Shown one piece after another: positions 1-9,742 of a stretch of DNA of 64,000 nucleotides. The position numbers were made by a program, and so were the translations under genes. Numbering within the stretch: position 1 is the first letter of the stretch; each line of letters opens with the position of its first letter. The stretch covers positions 471,652 through 535,651 of the forward strand of contig NZ_KB899241.1 in NCBI RefSeq assembly GCF_000378125.1. Reading direction: 5' to 3'. This stretch comes from Rudaea cellulosilytica DSM 22992 (GTDB taxonomy: Bacteria > Pseudomonadota > Gammaproteobacteria > Xanthomonadales > Rhodanobacteraceae). The notes beneath the pieces were generated by a model, which had not been told where the DNA came from, searched no databases, and saw only the letters and a list, made by a program, of their open reading frames with translations.

Positions 1-1060
1 CGGGCTTCTCGCTGCGCGCGGCGGACTTCGTTTCCTTCTCTGCACTCGCGCGCAGATCGCGCAACCCCGCCGCGTAGCGCAGCTTGTCGAGGAACGGGCC
101 AGCCAGTGCACGGGTTCGCGCGGCGCCGGCATGCAGGATGTCTTCGATCTCGGCAGGCTTGGCCACCAGCGCCTCGTAGCGTTCGCGCATCGGTGCGAGT
201 TCGGCGTCGATGCGTTCGAACAGCTTCTGCTTTGCATCGCCCCAGCCGATGCCGTCGGCATAGGCCTGGCGCATCGCTGCGGTTTCCTCGGCGCTCGCGA
301 AGGCCTGGTAGATGCTGAAGATGTTGGAGTCGTCGGGATTCTTTGCCTCGCCCGGCGCGAGCGAATTGGTCACGATGCCGAGGATCGCCTTGCGCAATTC
401 CTTGGCCGGCAGCCACAGCGGGATCGTGTTGTTGTAGCTCTTCGACATCTTGCGCCCGTCGAGGCCCGGAAGCGTCGCCACGTTCTCTTCGATCGCCGCT
501 TCAGGCAGGACGAAGTATTCGCCGCCGTAGAGATGGTTGAAGCGCTGACCGATGTCGCGCGCCATCTCGATATGCTGGACCTGGTCGCGCCCGACGGGCA
601 CCTTGTTCGCGTTGAAGATCAAAATATCCGCAGCCATCAGCGCCGGATACATGTACAGACCCGCGGTGACGCCGGCGTCGGCGTCCTCGCCCTGCGCACG
701 ATTCGCGTCGGTCGCAGCCTTGTAGGCATGCGCACGGTTGAGCAGGCCCTTGGCGGTGACGCAGGTCAGCATCCAGGTCAGCTCGGGTATCTCGCGGATG
801 TCGGACTGACGGTAAAAGTACACTTTTGCAGGATCGAGCCCGCAGGCCAGCCAGCTCGCCGCGATCTCGAGCGTCGAGCGCTGGATGCGCGCCGGATCGT
901 CGCATTTGATCAGCGCGTGGTAGTCGGCAAGAAAATAGAACGACTCGGCGTCCGCGTCGCGGCTCGCCGCGATCGCTGGCCGGATCGCACCAACGTAGTT
1001 GCCCAGATGCGGGGTGCCGGATGTGGTGATGCCGGTGAGAATGCGGGTTTTCGAGATCAT
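1..1060 (-). CDS. trpS: Tryptophan--tRNA ligase, C-terminus cut by window edge
   Basis: Class I aminoacyl-tRNA synthetase that charges tRNA-Trp with tryptophan in the cytoplasm. Reading from the ATG at 1058-1060, the protein opens [20 protein letters not shown]; the [10 protein letters not shown] stretch is the TrpRS version of the class I HIGH motif, and [10 protein letters not shown] near residue 210 is the KMSKS loop. About 353 codons are visible with no stop, so the 3' end lies outside the window. TrpRS is usually 330-400 residues, and the alanine/lysine-rich end ([15 protein letters not shown]) looks like a tail after the catalytic body. No strong Shine-Dalgarno sequence is visible. The large open frame on the opposite strand (131-1069) is a GC-rich shadow. 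Confidence 0.96.
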   Translation of the reverse strand, partial: MISKTRILTGITTSGTPHLGNYVGAIRPAIAASRDADAESFYFLADYHALIKCDDPARIQRSTLEIAASWLACGLDPAKVYFYRQSDIREIPELTWMLTCVTAKGLLNRAHAYKAATDANRAQGEDADAGVTAGLYMYPALMAADILIFNANKVPVGRDQVQHIEMARDIGQRFNHLYGGEYFVLPEAAIEENVATLPGLDGRKMSKSYNNTIPLWLPAKELRKAILGIVTNSLAPGEAKNPDDSNIFSIYQAFASAEETAAMRQAYADGIGWGDAKQKLFERIDAELAPMRERYEALVAKPAEIEDILHAGAARTRALAGPFLDKLRYAAGLRDLRASAEKETKSAARSEKP

Positions 1061-1184
1061 TTGCGGTAGGCCAGCGCGGAACACGCAGTTTAAGCGATAG
1101 CGGCAGCCTTGCGCGCAGCGGGCAGCTTAACCCCGCCGGACGCGCCGCCCCGTTGCATCGTTCACCTTGCCAACGGAGTGTCCA

Positions 1185-2072
1185 ATGAAAACGCTACTGT
1201 CTGCCCTCGTTCTCGCTGCCCTGTCCTGCGCTACGCTCGCCCGCGCCGGCGACTTCGTCGATCTGCGCGTGATCGACCGTGATACCGGCACGACCCTGCC
1301 CACCTACGCTCGCGACGGAAAAATCTTCGTCGCCGGCATGCCGGGCCATCGCTACAGCGTGCGCATCGCCAACCGCATCGGTGAACGCGTGCTCGCCGTG
1401 CTTTCGGTCGACGGCGTCAACGCGGTCACCGGCCAGACCGCGAGCCCCGACCAGTCCGGCTACGTGCTCGATGCCTACCAGAGCACCGACGTTGCCGGCT
1501 GGCGCAAGAGCGCGGACGAAGTCGCCCAGTTCAACTTCACCGCGCTATCCGGCAGCTACGCTGCGAAGACCGGACGCCCCGACAACGTCGGCGTGATCGG
1601 CGTTGCCGTGTTCCGCGAGAAGCCGCTCGATCTGCCCTGGCGCGAAGGCAAGATCGCGAGCGCGCCGCTGGCCGACCGTTACGTGCCGCCGGCGCCGCCC
1701 GCTCAGCCTGCATCGCCGACCTCTGCGCCCGCCTCCGTGCCACCCGGCGCGGCCGAAGCCGAGACTGCGGCCAAGTCGGCCGCCTCCGGCGGCGCAATGG
1801 CCCGCGCGGAATCTTCTGCCGATTCATCCGTCGCGCGCATGCGCAAGCCCGAGGAATCCCTCGGCACCGGCCACGGCGCGCGCGAAGCCTCGCATGTGAG
1901 CTGGACGCAATTTGCGCGCGCAAGTTCGCAGCCGAACGAAGTGGTCTCGGTGTGGTACGACAGCTACAACAACCTCGTCGCGCGCGGCGTGATTCCGCAG
2001 CCGCCCCCGCCGCGGCGTTTCGTCGAACCGCAGGCATTTCCCGGCGGCTTCGTGCCGGACCCGAGGAGCTGA
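1185..2072 (+). CDS. Secreted protein of unknown function with proline-rich tail
   Basis: Not recognised as a named family. The start at 1185 is chosen because ACGGAG (1173-1178) sits just upstream and the product then begins with a clean Sec signal peptide (MKTLLSALVLAALSCATLARA, cleavage near residue 21). The mature part of about 275 residues has a beta-rich N-terminal half with a conserved-looking RYSVRIANRIGERVLAVLSV stretch, then a low-complexity Ala/Pro/Ser linker around residues 165-215, and ends in a proline-rich segment (PPPPRRF). It is probably periplasmic or surface-exposed. It stands alone between divergent trpS and the helicase gene. An in-frame ATG at 1167 would disrupt the signal peptide. 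Confidence 0.75.
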   Translation: MKTLLSALVLAALSCATLARAGDFVDLRVIDRDTGTTLPTYARDGKIFVAGMPGHRYSVRIANRIGERVLAVLSVDGVNAVTGQTASPDQSGYVLDAYQSTDVAGWRKSADEVAQFNFTALSGSYAAKTGRPDNVGVIGVAVFREKPLDLPWREGKIASAPLADRYVPPAPPAQPASPTSAPASVPPGAAEAETAAKSAASGGAMARAESSADSSVARMRKPEESLGTGHGAREASHVSWTQFARASSQPNEVVSVWYDSYNNLVARGVIPQPPPPRRFVEPQAFPGGFVPDPRS

Positions 2073-2183
2073 ACCCGGCGGCACGGCAACCGAAAAGCCT
2101 TTCATGCACCGAAACGGGAGGGGATAATGGCGTTTCCTTCCGTTTCGCATCGCCTTCGTGCGCGGCGACCCCAGCGAGCCGCC

Positions 2184-4052
2184 ATGTCCGATTCTTCCAC
2201 CGCACCCACCACTACCTTCCGCGACCTCGGTCTGCGCGAGGAACTGCTCAAGGTCCTCACCAGCCTCGGCTACGAATCACCCTCGCCGATCCAGGCGGCG
2301 ACGATTCCGCCCCTGATCGAAGGCCGTGACGTGCTCGGCCAGGCGCAGACCGGCACGGGCAAGACCGCCGCGTTCGCGCTGCCGATCCTGCAGCGCCTCG
2401 ATCTGCACAAGAGCAAGCCGCAGGCGCTGATCCTCGCGCCGACGCGCGAACTCGCGATTCAGGTCGCCGAAGCGCTGCAGCGCTACGCGCAGCACCTGCC
2501 GGGTTTCCACGTGCTGCCGATCTACGGCGGCCAGGCCTATGGCCCACAGCTCAGCGGCCTGCGCCGCGGCGCGCACGTCGTCGTCGGCACGCCGGGGCGC
2601 GTGATCGATCACCTCGAGCGTGGCTCGCTCGATCTGTCGCAGCTGACCACGCTCGTGCTCGACGAGGCCGACGAAATGCTGCGCATGGGTTTCATCGACG
2701 ACGTCGAAGCGGTGCTGAAGAAAACGCCGCCGACGCGCCAAATCGCGCTGTTCTCGGCGACGATGCCGAGCCAGATCAAGCGCATCGCGCAAACCTACCT
2801 GCGCGATCCGGTCGAGGTGAAGATCGCGTCGAAAACGACGACCGCGGCGAACATCCGCCAGCGCTACTGGCTGGTCAGCGGCGTGCAGAAACTGGATGCG
2901 CTGACGCGCATCCTCGAAGCCGAGCCGTTCGACGCGATGATCGTGTTCGCACGCACCAAGCAGGCCACCGAGGAACTCGCCGAACGCCTGCAGGCGCGCG
3001 GTTTCAGCGCCGCGGCGATCAACGGCGACATCGTCCAGGCGCAGCGCGAGCGTACGATCCAGCAGCTCAAGGACGGCAAGATCGATATCCTCGTCGCCAC
3101 CGACGTCGCCGCGCGCGGACTCGACGTCGAGCGCATCAGCCATGTGCTCAACTACGACATCCCGAACGACACTGAGCCTTACGTGCACCGCATCGGCCGC
3201 ACCGGCCGCGCAGGCCGTAGCGGCGAGGCGATCCTGTTCGTCGCGCCGCGCGAGCGCGGCATGCTGCGCGCGATCGAGCGCGCGACGCGGCAGACGATCG
3301 AGCCGATGCAGCTGCCGTCGGTCGAGACGGTCAACGAGGCGCGCGTGGGCAAGTTCAAGGACCGCATCACCAGCGCGCTCGCCGCCGACGGCCTCGCCGT
3401 GTTCCGCAACGTCATCGAAGCCTACGAACGCGAGCACAACGTGCCGGCGATCGAGATCGCCTCCGCGCTCGCGCGCCTCGCCCAGGGCGACAAGTCGCTG
3501 TTGCTCGATGCAAAGCCGAAATTCGAGCCGCGCGAATTTCCCCAGCGCGAATATCCCGCCAAGGACGCGCCGGCACACAAACCGCGCCCACGCCGCGAGG
3601 AACGCACGCCGTTCGCCGCATCGCCGGGCAAGAGCGAATTCGACAAGGCGGCGAAGCCGGCCAAACACCACGACGAACATGAAAAACCCGCGCGCAAGCC
3701 GCGTAACGACGCGCCGCGCGAAAGGCCACGCGAACGCGCGCAGGAACACGGCATGGAAACCTTCCGCGTCGAAGTCGGTCACACGCACGGCGTCAAGCCG
3801 AACAACCTCGTCGGCGCGATCGCGAACGAAGCCGGGCTCGACTCGAAACACATCGGCCGCATCGATATCCGCGACGATCACAGCCTGATCGACCTGCCCG
3901 AGGGCATGCCGGCGGAATTGCTCGCCCACCTGAAGAAAGTCTGGGTGGCCGGGCAGCGGCTGCGGATCAGCCGCGATACGGGGAAGCCGGAGCCCGCCAG
4001 TCCGCACGCGCATCATGCGGGGAACAAGCCGCCGAGGAAGAAGCGGTTTTGA
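2184..4052 (+). CDS. deaD: DEAD-box ATP-dependent RNA helicase, DeaD/CsdA type
   Basis: Cytoplasmic RNA helicase that unwinds structured RNA in ribosome assembly, mRNA decay and cold adaptation. All core motifs are visible: AQTGTGKT (motif I, about residues 54-61), PTRELAIQ (Ia), VLDEADEML (II), FSATMP (III), and HRIGRTGRAGR (VI). After the two RecA folds comes a charged Lys/Arg/Glu linker (about 440-540), then a DbpA-type RNA-binding domain (FRVEVGHTHGVKPNNLVGAI). At 622 residues it fits DeaD and is too long for RhlE or RhlB. Start choice is uncertain: an in-frame ATG at 2127 follows a strong GGGAGGGG (2116-2123) and would add 19 residues, but family proteins normally begin close to MSDSSTAP. 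GATAAT overlapping that ATG could also be a -10 box. Confidence 0.93.
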   Translation: MSDSSTAPTTTFRDLGLREELLKVLTSLGYESPSPIQAATIPPLIEGRDVLGQAQTGTGKTAAFALPILQRLDLHKSKPQALILAPTRELAIQVAEALQRYAQHLPGFHVLPIYGGQAYGPQLSGLRRGAHVVVGTPGRVIDHLERGSLDLSQLTTLVLDEADEMLRMGFIDDVEAVLKKTPPTRQIALFSATMPSQIKRIAQTYLRDPVEVKIASKTTTAANIRQRYWLVSGVQKLDALTRILEAEPFDAMIVFARTKQATEELAERLQARGFSAAAINGDIVQAQRERTIQQLKDGKIDILVATDVAARGLDVERISHVLNYDIPNDTEPYVHRIGRTGRAGRSGEAILFVAPRERGMLRAIERATRQTIEPMQLPSVETVNEARVGKFKDRITSALAADGLAVFRNVIEAYEREHNVPAIEIASALARLAQGDKSLLLDAKPKFEPREFPQREYPAKDAPAHKPRPRREERTPFAASPGKSEFDKAAKPAKHHDEHEKPARKPRNDAPRERPRERAQEHGMETFRVEVGHTHGVKPNNLVGAIANEAGLDSKHIGRIDIRDDHSLIDLPEGMPAELLAHLKKVWVAGQRLRISRDTGKPEPASPHAHHAGNKPPRKKRF

Positions 4053-4060
4053 TTTTTCGC

Positions 4061-4090
4061 TCGTCACTCCTGCTTTCGCGGGAATGACGA
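4061..4090. repeat. Dispersed inverted repeat (VIPAKAG type) between convergent genes
   Basis: A 30-bp imperfect palindrome with arms TCGTCA/TGACGA and an inner TCCTGC/GCGGGA pairing around TTTC. On the minus strand it can be read as VIPAKAG, the hallmark of a dispersed repeat that is common in beta- and gammaproteobacteria. It lies between the 3' ends of the convergent helicase and arginase genes and could fold as a bidirectional terminator. Confidence 0.7.
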
Positions 4091-4102
4091 CAAAGAGCGC
4101 TC

Positions 4103-5023
4103 TCAACCGCGCATCAACGTCGATTTGCCGAACAGGCTTTCGACAAGATCGACAGCGAGCTTGCCGGTCTGGTTGCGCTTGTCGAACGCGGGATTCAATT
4201 CGACGATGTCGAGCGAACCGAGGCGTCCGGTGTCGGCGATCATCTCCATGACGAGTTGCGCCTCGCGATAGTCCGGGCCGCCGCGCACGCGCGTGCCGAC
4301 ACCAGGGGCGATCGCCGGATCGAGGAAGTCGACGTCGAAGCTGACGTGGATGTGCGTCTTCGCATCGACGCCGTCGAGCGCTTCCTCCATCGCGCGCTTG
4401 ATGCCGATCTCGTCGATGTAGCGCATGTCGTAGATGTCGAGGCCGACGTCGTGCACGAGTTTCTTCTCGCCCGCATCGACCGAACGGATGCCGATTTGGC
4501 GGATCGCGTCCTTGTCTAGCATCGGCGCCGCGCCGGCGAGCGTGGTCAGCTCATGCGGACCGTAGCCGCACAGGCAGGACACGGGCATGCCGTGGATGTT
4601 GCCCGACGGCGTGATCGCCGAGGTGTTGAAGTCGGCGTGGGCGTCGAGCCAGAGCACGCGCAGCTTCCTGCTGTTCTCGCGGCAGTGGCGTGCGACCGCA
4701 CCGATCGTGCCGATCGCGAGGCAATGATCGCCGCCGAGCAGAATCGGCAGGCGGTCGATTGCGAGCTCCGCCGCAACCGCCTGCATCACCGCGCGGTTCC
4801 ATTCGACGACTTCCGGCAGATGGCGATAGCCCGCGCGCGGCGGCTGCCATGGATTGAACGGACCGGCGACGTTGCCGCGGTCGATCACGTCGAGTCCGCG
4901 CTTGCGCAGGGCCTCGGCGATGCCGGCGACGCGCAGCGCCTCGGGGCCCATCGACGCGCCGCGATGACCGGCGCCGATATCGGTTGGTGCGCCGATCAAG
5001 GAAACGGGGGTGAAGTTCTGCAT
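4103..5023 (-). CDS. rocF: Arginase
   Basis: Manganese enzyme hydrolysing L-arginine to ornithine and urea in the cytoplasm. The 306-residue product shows the ureohydrolase metal-binding motifs: GGDHCLAIG, WLDAHADFNT and SFDVDFLDPAIAPGVGT, all with the expected His/Asp ligands. The start at 5023 (MQNFTPVSLIGAPTDIGAG) gives the usual arginase N-terminus; an upstream extension to 5098 is unlikely. The TPSGNIHGMPVS segment is typical of arginases rather than agmatinases, which supports arginine as substrate. It is monocistronic, converging on the helicase gene. Confidence 0.94.
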   Translation of the reverse strand: MQNFTPVSLIGAPTDIGAGHRGASMGPEALRVAGIAEALRKRGLDVIDRGNVAGPFNPWQPPRAGYRHLPEVVEWNRAVMQAVAAELAIDRLPILLGGDHCLAIGTIGAVARHCRENSRKLRVLWLDAHADFNTSAITPSGNIHGMPVSCLCGYGPHELTTLAGAAPMLDKDAIRQIGIRSVDAGEKKLVHDVGLDIYDMRYIDEIGIKRAMEEALDGVDAKTHIHVSFDVDFLDPAIAPGVGTRVRGGPDYREAQLVMEMIADTGRLGSLDIVELNPAFDKRNQTGKLAVDLVESLFGKSTLMRG

Positions 5024-5218
5024 ACAGTGAATCCGGCTGGCCCCGGCACAGCTGGAAACGGGGCGGTCGCCGCGACGGATGGCGGGACGCGAGCACATTT
5101 TACTTCGGTCCGCCGTCGCATGTTCTTTGGCGCTTGCGTGCTATGCTCGGAACGAAACATGACGGTGTCTGCCTTCTGGCAAAACCGTCGTTTTGTCCAC
5201 TCGTCAGGAGCCGAAACC

Positions 5219-5965
5219 ATGAGCGGTTTGATCGACAACATCCTTGGCCACCTCGACAGCAACCAGATCGGCGCGATCGCCAATCAGCTCGGCACCGATC
5301 CTGCCACGGCACAGGCCGCGATCGAGCAGGCGCTGCCGCTGATCGTCGGCGGCATGGCGAAGAACGCGAGCACGCCCGAAGGCGCCGATGCGCTGCACAA
5401 CGCATTGAGCAATCACGCCGGCGGCAACGTCGGCGACATCCTCGGCAGCATGCTCGGCGGTAGCGCGGGACAGGCCGGCGGTGGCGGACTCGGTTCCATC
5501 CTCGGCAGCGTACTTGGCGGTGGCCAGCAAGGCGGCGGCGGACTCGGCTCGATCCTCGGCAGCGTGCTCGGCGGCGGGGGCCAACAAGCCGGCGGCGGCA
5601 TCGATCCGGGTATCGGCGGCGCGATTCTCGGCCATGTCTTCGGCAACAACGTCAACGCGGCGAATCAGGGCCTCGGCCAGACCACCGGCCTCGGTACGCA
5701 GGGCGCGGGACAGTTGATGGCGATCCTCGCGCCGATCGTGATGAGCGTGCTTGCCAACCAGACGCGCAGCCAGGGACTTTCGCCCGGCGGCCTCGGCAGC
5801 GTGCTCGCCCAGCAGACGCAGACGACGCAGCAGCAAGGCGGCGTCACCGGCGGCCTGCTCAACGCCGTGCTCGACCACAACGGCGACGGCCACATCGATC
5901 TGTCCGAAATGATGGCCGCGGCCGGCGGCTTGATGGGCGCGCTCGGCGGCCGGCGTCAGGTCTGA
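5219..5965 (+). CDS. DUF937 protein with internal Gly-rich repeats and an EF-hand-like loop
   Basis: DUF937-family protein, molecular function unknown. The N-terminus (GLIDNILGHL, then PLIVGGMAKNA) matches the DUF937 helical fold. The middle repeats GGLGSILGSVLGGG with QQ linkers (about residues 85-125) and the second half repeats the helical pattern (LMAILAPIVMSVLANQ). Near the C-terminus is a textbook EF-hand calcium loop, DHNGDGHIDLSE (about residues 219-230), with Asp/Asn at 1, 3, 5, Asp at 9 and Glu at 12. There is no signal peptide. The start at 5219 follows AGGAG (5206-5210). It is 248 residues and monocistronic. Confidence 0.85.
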   Translation: MSGLIDNILGHLDSNQIGAIANQLGTDPATAQAAIEQALPLIVGGMAKNASTPEGADALHNALSNHAGGNVGDILGSMLGGSAGQAGGGGLGSILGSVLGGGQQGGGGLGSILGSVLGGGGQQAGGGIDPGIGGAILGHVFGNNVNAANQGLGQTTGLGTQGAGQLMAILAPIVMSVLANQTRSQGLSPGGLGSVLAQQTQTTQQQGGVTGGLLNAVLDHNGDGHIDLSEMMAAAGGLMGALGGRRQV

Positions 5966-6093
5966 GCCTGCGTTCGCTGCGGGGAAAGGACGGGCGCACG
6001 GCGCCCGTCTTTCGTTTGCGCGAAACGATCGCGGCGAATCGGTTCCGTCGAAGTGGCTCTGGAACCGCGTGACGATTCTGCTAGGGTTTCGCC

Positions 6094-6837
6094 ATGACCC
6101 GCGCACCTGCCGATGCCGTCGATGAATTGTCCGCCGCGCTGCGCCGCGACGGCTACGCGTTCGTCGCGCATGCGCGCATGCGCGAGTTGCTCGATACGGT
6201 CGGCACGCTCGACGACTGGCCCGCGTTCGCGGCAAGCTGGAACGACCTCGCACTCGACACCTATCTCGCCGACTTTGGCCGCTATCGCCGCCGCCGACAT
6301 GCGGTGTTCCGTATCGAGCGCGATGGCGCGATCGTGCGCGAAGCGCACCAGCCGCACTGGCAGAGCCGCGAGTACAACGCGCTGCAAGGCGGTATCGAAC
6401 GCTGGTTCGAACCGCTGGAAAACTCCATCGTTTCAGGCGCCAGCCTGCAAACGACCCTGCGTTTATCTCTTGCTCTTTTCGGTACGCTCGCGCCCGAAGT
6501 GAAAAGCTGGCGCAGCGAAGTCCACCAGTTCCGCATCGAAGCGCGCCCCGACGAACCCGGCCAACCGACGCCCGAAGGCGTGCATCGCGACGGCGTCGAC
6601 TACGTCCTCGTGCTGCTCGTCGACCGCGTCAACATCGCCAGCGGCACGACGACGATCCACCTCGCGGGCACGCGCGAACTGCTCGGCAGTTTCACTCTGA
6701 CCAAGCCGCTCGATGCGGCGCTGGTCGACGACGCACGCGTGTTCCACGGTGTCACCCCAGTCGAGCCTCTCGACCCGGCGCAGCCCGCGCATCGCGACGT
6801 GCTCGTGGTGACGTTCAAGCGCGCGCAGCGTTCCTGA
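6094..6837 (+). CDS. 2OG-Fe(II) oxygenase family protein (PF10014-like)
   Basis: Resembles the small 2-oxoglutarate/Fe(II) dioxygenases of the BsmA/isoleucine-hydroxylase group, which hydroxylate free amino acids. The iron triad is visible: H and D in VHRDGVDYV (about residue 166), and the distal His in ARVFHGVTPV (about residue 218). The Arg in HRDVLVVTF (about 236) is well placed to bind 2-oxoglutarate. QFRIEA just before the first motif is typical of the family. At 247 residues it is full length. The substrate cannot be told from sequence. It stands alone between the DUF937 gene and maeB. Confidence 0.82.
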   Translation: MTRAPADAVDELSAALRRDGYAFVAHARMRELLDTVGTLDDWPAFAASWNDLALDTYLADFGRYRRRRHAVFRIERDGAIVREAHQPHWQSREYNALQGGIERWFEPLENSIVSGASLQTTLRLSLALFGTLAPEVKSWRSEVHQFRIEARPDEPGQPTPEGVHRDGVDYVLVLLVDRVNIASGTTTIHLAGTRELLGSFTLTKPLDAALVDDARVFHGVTPVEPLDPAQPAHRDVLVVTFKRAQRS

Positions 6838-6932
6838 AAGGACTGAAAGGGAAGCAAAAGCAGGCCGTGCTATAGTCCCGCGAAACTCAGCAACGAAGCG
6901 GTGCGCAAGGCATCGCTCCCGGGAAAGACCGC

Positions 6933-9251
6933 ATGTCGTCGAACAAAGCCAACGATCTCAAGCAAGCCGCCCTCGACTATCACCGCGCACTGCCGTACGG
7001 CAAGATCAAGGTCTCGCCGACCAAGCCGATGGTGACGCAGCGCGACCTGTCGTTGGCCTATTCTCCCGGTGTCGCGGCAGCCTGCGAAGCGATCGTTGCC
7101 GATCCTTCCGAAGCGTCCAGGGTCACCGCGCGCGGCAACCTCGTCGCCGTGATCACGAACGGCACCGCGGTGCTCGGCCTCGGCGCGATCGGCCCGCTCG
7201 CAGCCAAGCCCGTCATGGAAGGCAAGGGTGTGCTGTTCCAGAAGTTCGCCGGCATCGACGTGTTCGACATTGAGATCGACGAGCGCGATCCGGACAAGCT
7301 GGTCGATATCATCGCCGCACTGGAGCCGACTTTCGGCGGCATCAATCTCGAGGACATCAAGGCGCCGGAATGCTTCGAGGTCGAGCGCAAGCTGCGCGAG
7401 CGCGTGAAGATTCCGGTGTTCCACGATGACCAGCACGGCACCGCGATCATAGTTGGCGTCGCCGTGATCAACGCGCTGCACATCATCGGCAAGAAGATCG
7501 GCGAGGTGAGGCTCGCCGCCTCGGGCGCGGGCGCGGCCGGCATCGCCTGCCTCGACATGCTCGTGCGCCTCGGCGTGAAGCCGGAGAACATCCTGGTCAA
7601 CGACAAGGACGGCGTGCTCTACCAGGGTCGGCCCGGGCTGTGCGGCGAGCTCGAGCGCTATGCGCGCGAGACGAGCGCGCGCACGCTCGGCGACATCGTC
7701 AACGGCGCCGACATCTTTCTCGGCGTCTCCGCGGGCGGCGTGCTGACCCAGGACATGGTCAAGACGATGGCCGGCCAGCCGGTCATCCTCGCGCTCGCAA
7801 ATCCGACGCCGGAGATCCTGCCGGAACTGGCCAAGGAAGTGCGCCCCGACGCGATCATCGCGACCGGACGCTCGGACTATCCGAACCAGGTCAACAACGC
7901 GCTGTGCTTCCCGTACATCTTCCGCGGCGCGCTCGACGTCGGCGCGACGACGATCAACGCGCAGATGGAAGTGGCGAGCGTGCATGCGATTGCCGAACTC
8001 GCGCGGCGCGAGACCTCCGACGTGGCCGAGCGCGCCTACGGCCTCGGCGATGCGCACCTGACCTTCGGCCCCGAATACCTGATCCCGCAGCCGTTCGATC
8101 CGCGCCTGCTCGTCTCGGTTGCGCCGGCGGTAGCGCGCGCGGCGATGGAGTCGGGCGTGGCGACGCAGCCGATCACCGACCTGCGCGCCTACACCGAGAA
8201 ACTCTCGCAATTCGTGTTCCGCACGACGACGCTGATGAAGCCGCTGTTCGAGCGCGCGCGCGCCGACATCAAACGCATCGCCTTCGCCGAGGGCGAGGAA
8301 GACACGGTGCTGCGCGCGGTACAGGTGATCGTCGACGAGGGCCTCGCAAAACCGATCCTGATCGGCCGCCCCGCGGTGATCGAAAAACGCATCAAGCGCC
8401 TCGGCTTGCGCATCCGTGCGGGCGAGCACTTCGAGCTGACCAACGTCGACGACGATCCGCGCTACGACGAATACTGGAACTACTACCACAAGCTCAATGC
8501 GCGCCGCGGCACGACGCCGGCGCTGGCCAAGGCGATGATCCGCACGCGCGTCACCCTGATCGCGGCGATCATGGTTGCGCGCGGCGAGGCCGACGGCATG
8601 ATCACCGGCCTTGTCGGCACCTACCAGTCCAAGCTCAACTACATCCGCAACGTGTTGCCGCTGGACCCGAATGTCTGCGCGCCGGCGGCAATGACCGGCG
8701 TGCAGAACGACCGCGGCGCATTCTTCTTCATCGACACGCACGTGCAACCGGATCCGACGGCGGAGCAATTGGCCGAAGCGACGCTGCAGGGTGTGCTGCG
8801 CCTGAAGATGTTCGGCATCAAACCGCGCGTGGCCCTGTTGTCCCACTCCAACTTCGGCGGCTACGCGACACCAAGTTCGCTGAAGATGCGCAAGGTGTTG
8901 GAGCTCGTGCGTGCCGCCGATCCGACCCTCGAGATCGACGGCGAGATGCAGGCCGATACGGCGCTCAACGAAGCGGTGCGCGCGCGCATCTTCCCCGAGT
9001 CGACCCTGACCGGCATGGCCAATGTCTTCGTTTGCCCGAACATGGACGCAGCGAACATCGCCTACAACCTCGTGCGTCACATGACCGAGGGCGTGGCGAT
9101 CGGACCGATCCTCATGGGCATCTCCAAACCCGCGCACATCCTCACGCCGGTCTCGACCGTGCGCCGCGTGGTCAACATGACCGCGGTGGCCTGCGTCGAA
9201 GCGCAGATCCGCGCGCAGCTCGAAAACGCACAGTCGGGAAAACTGGCATAA
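6933..9251 (+). CDS. maeB: NADP-dependent malic enzyme with C-terminal phosphotransacetylase-like domain
   Basis: Oxidatively decarboxylates malate to pyruvate, giving NADPH, at the TCA-cycle/gluconeogenesis junction. The product is 772 residues, the MaeB length. An N-terminal malic domain starts with the tyrosine-containing [16 protein letters not shown] and is followed by the metal-binding [12 protein letters not shown] and [11 protein letters not shown]. The NAD(P)-binding fold shows the glycine-rich [12 protein letters not shown]. From about residue 430 to the end is a PTA_PTB-like domain ([12 protein letters not shown] to [17 protein letters not shown]), which in MaeB is thought to be regulatory (acetyl-CoA response) rather than catalytic. 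It is monocistronic. Confidence 0.95.
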   Translation: MSSNKANDLKQAALDYHRALPYGKIKVSPTKPMVTQRDLSLAYSPGVAAACEAIVADPSEASRVTARGNLVAVITNGTAVLGLGAIGPLAAKPVMEGKGVLFQKFAGIDVFDIEIDERDPDKLVDIIAALEPTFGGINLEDIKAPECFEVERKLRERVKIPVFHDDQHGTAIIVGVAVINALHIIGKKIGEVRLAASGAGAAGIACLDMLVRLGVKPENILVNDKDGVLYQGRPGLCGELERYARETSARTLGDIVNGADIFLGVSAGGVLTQDMVKTMAGQPVILALANPTPEILPELAKEVRPDAIIATGRSDYPNQVNNALCFPYIFRGALDVGATTINAQMEVASVHAIAELARRETSDVAERAYGLGDAHLTFGPEYLIPQPFDPRLLVSVAPAVARAAMESGVATQPITDLRAYTEKLSQFVFRTTTLMKPLFERARADIKRIAFAEGEEDTVLRAVQVIVDEGLAKPILIGRPAVIEKRIKRLGLRIRAGEHFELTNVDDDPRYDEYWNYYHKLNARRGTTPALAKAMIRTRVTLIAAIMVARGEADGMITGLVGTYQSKLNYIRNVLPLDPNVCAPAAMTGVQNDRGAFFFIDTHVQPDPTAEQLAEATLQGVLRLKMFGIKPRVALLSHSNFGGYATPSSLKMRKVLELVRAADPTLEIDGEMQADTALNEAVRARIFPESTLTGMANVFVCPNMDAANIAYNLVRHMTEGVAIGPILMGISKPAHILTPVSTVRRVVNMTAVACVEAQIRAQLENAQSGKLA

Positions 9252-9297
9252 CCGGCATTCCCGGTGCAGTCATCGATTTCTTCCGGAGAAAGACGCC

Positions 9298-9702
9298 ATG
9301 AACTGCAAACACAAAATCGCAACGATCGCCGCCGCGCTCATGCTGACCTGCATCGTGCCGGCGCTGCACGCGGATGACGCGCCGAAAGTCCAGCGCCAGA
9401 TCCTGCTCAAGGACGACCTGAGCATCGCTGGCCACGAAGGCCTGATGGTGCGCGTTGAAATCCCGCCCGGCGTAGCCGAGGGTTATCACACCCATCCAGC
9501 CGACGTGTTTGCGTTCATTCTCGAAGGCGAAGTCGTGCAGGAAGTCGCCGGCAAACCGACGGTCACACTCAAGGCCGGCGACGTGTTCCACGTGCCGGCG
9601 GGCGCGGTGCATCAGGCGACCAACAAGGGCAGCGTGCCGGCAAGGATCGCGGTCGTGTTCGTAGCCGAGAAAGGCAAACCGCTGACCACGCCGGTCAAGT
9701 GA
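9298..9702 (+). CDS. Exported single-domain cupin protein
   Basis: A 134-residue protein with a Sec signal peptide (MNCKHKIATIAAALMLTCIV, cleavage near HA-DD at about residue 23) and one RmlC-like cupin barrel. Cupin motif 1 is EGYHTHPADVFAFILEGEV, with two His and a Glu as metal ligands. Motif 2 is GDVFHVPAGAVHQATN, with the third His. Proteins of this type bind a metal in the periplasm; enzymatic function is unknown. It follows maeB by 46 bp and may be co-transcribed. A GGAGAAAG just before the ATG is a good ribosome binding site. Confidence 0.85.
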   Translation: MNCKHKIATIAAALMLTCIVPALHADDAPKVQRQILLKDDLSIAGHEGLMVRVEIPPGVAEGYHTHPADVFAFILEGEVVQEVAGKPTVTLKAGDVFHVPAGAVHQATNKGSVPARIAVVFVAEKGKPLTTPVK

Positions 9703-9742
9703 TTTCTGCTGACATCTATCGGGTCGAGCGCAAAGGCAACGC

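Noticed and set aside
2277..4106. Long minus-strand open frame opposite the DEAD-box helicase
   Set aside because: Shadow frame; the plus strand carries all helicase motifs.
6870..9137. Long minus-strand open frame opposite maeB
   Set aside because: Arg/Asp/His-rich translation with no domain; a typical antisense shadow of a high-GC gene with strong codon bias.
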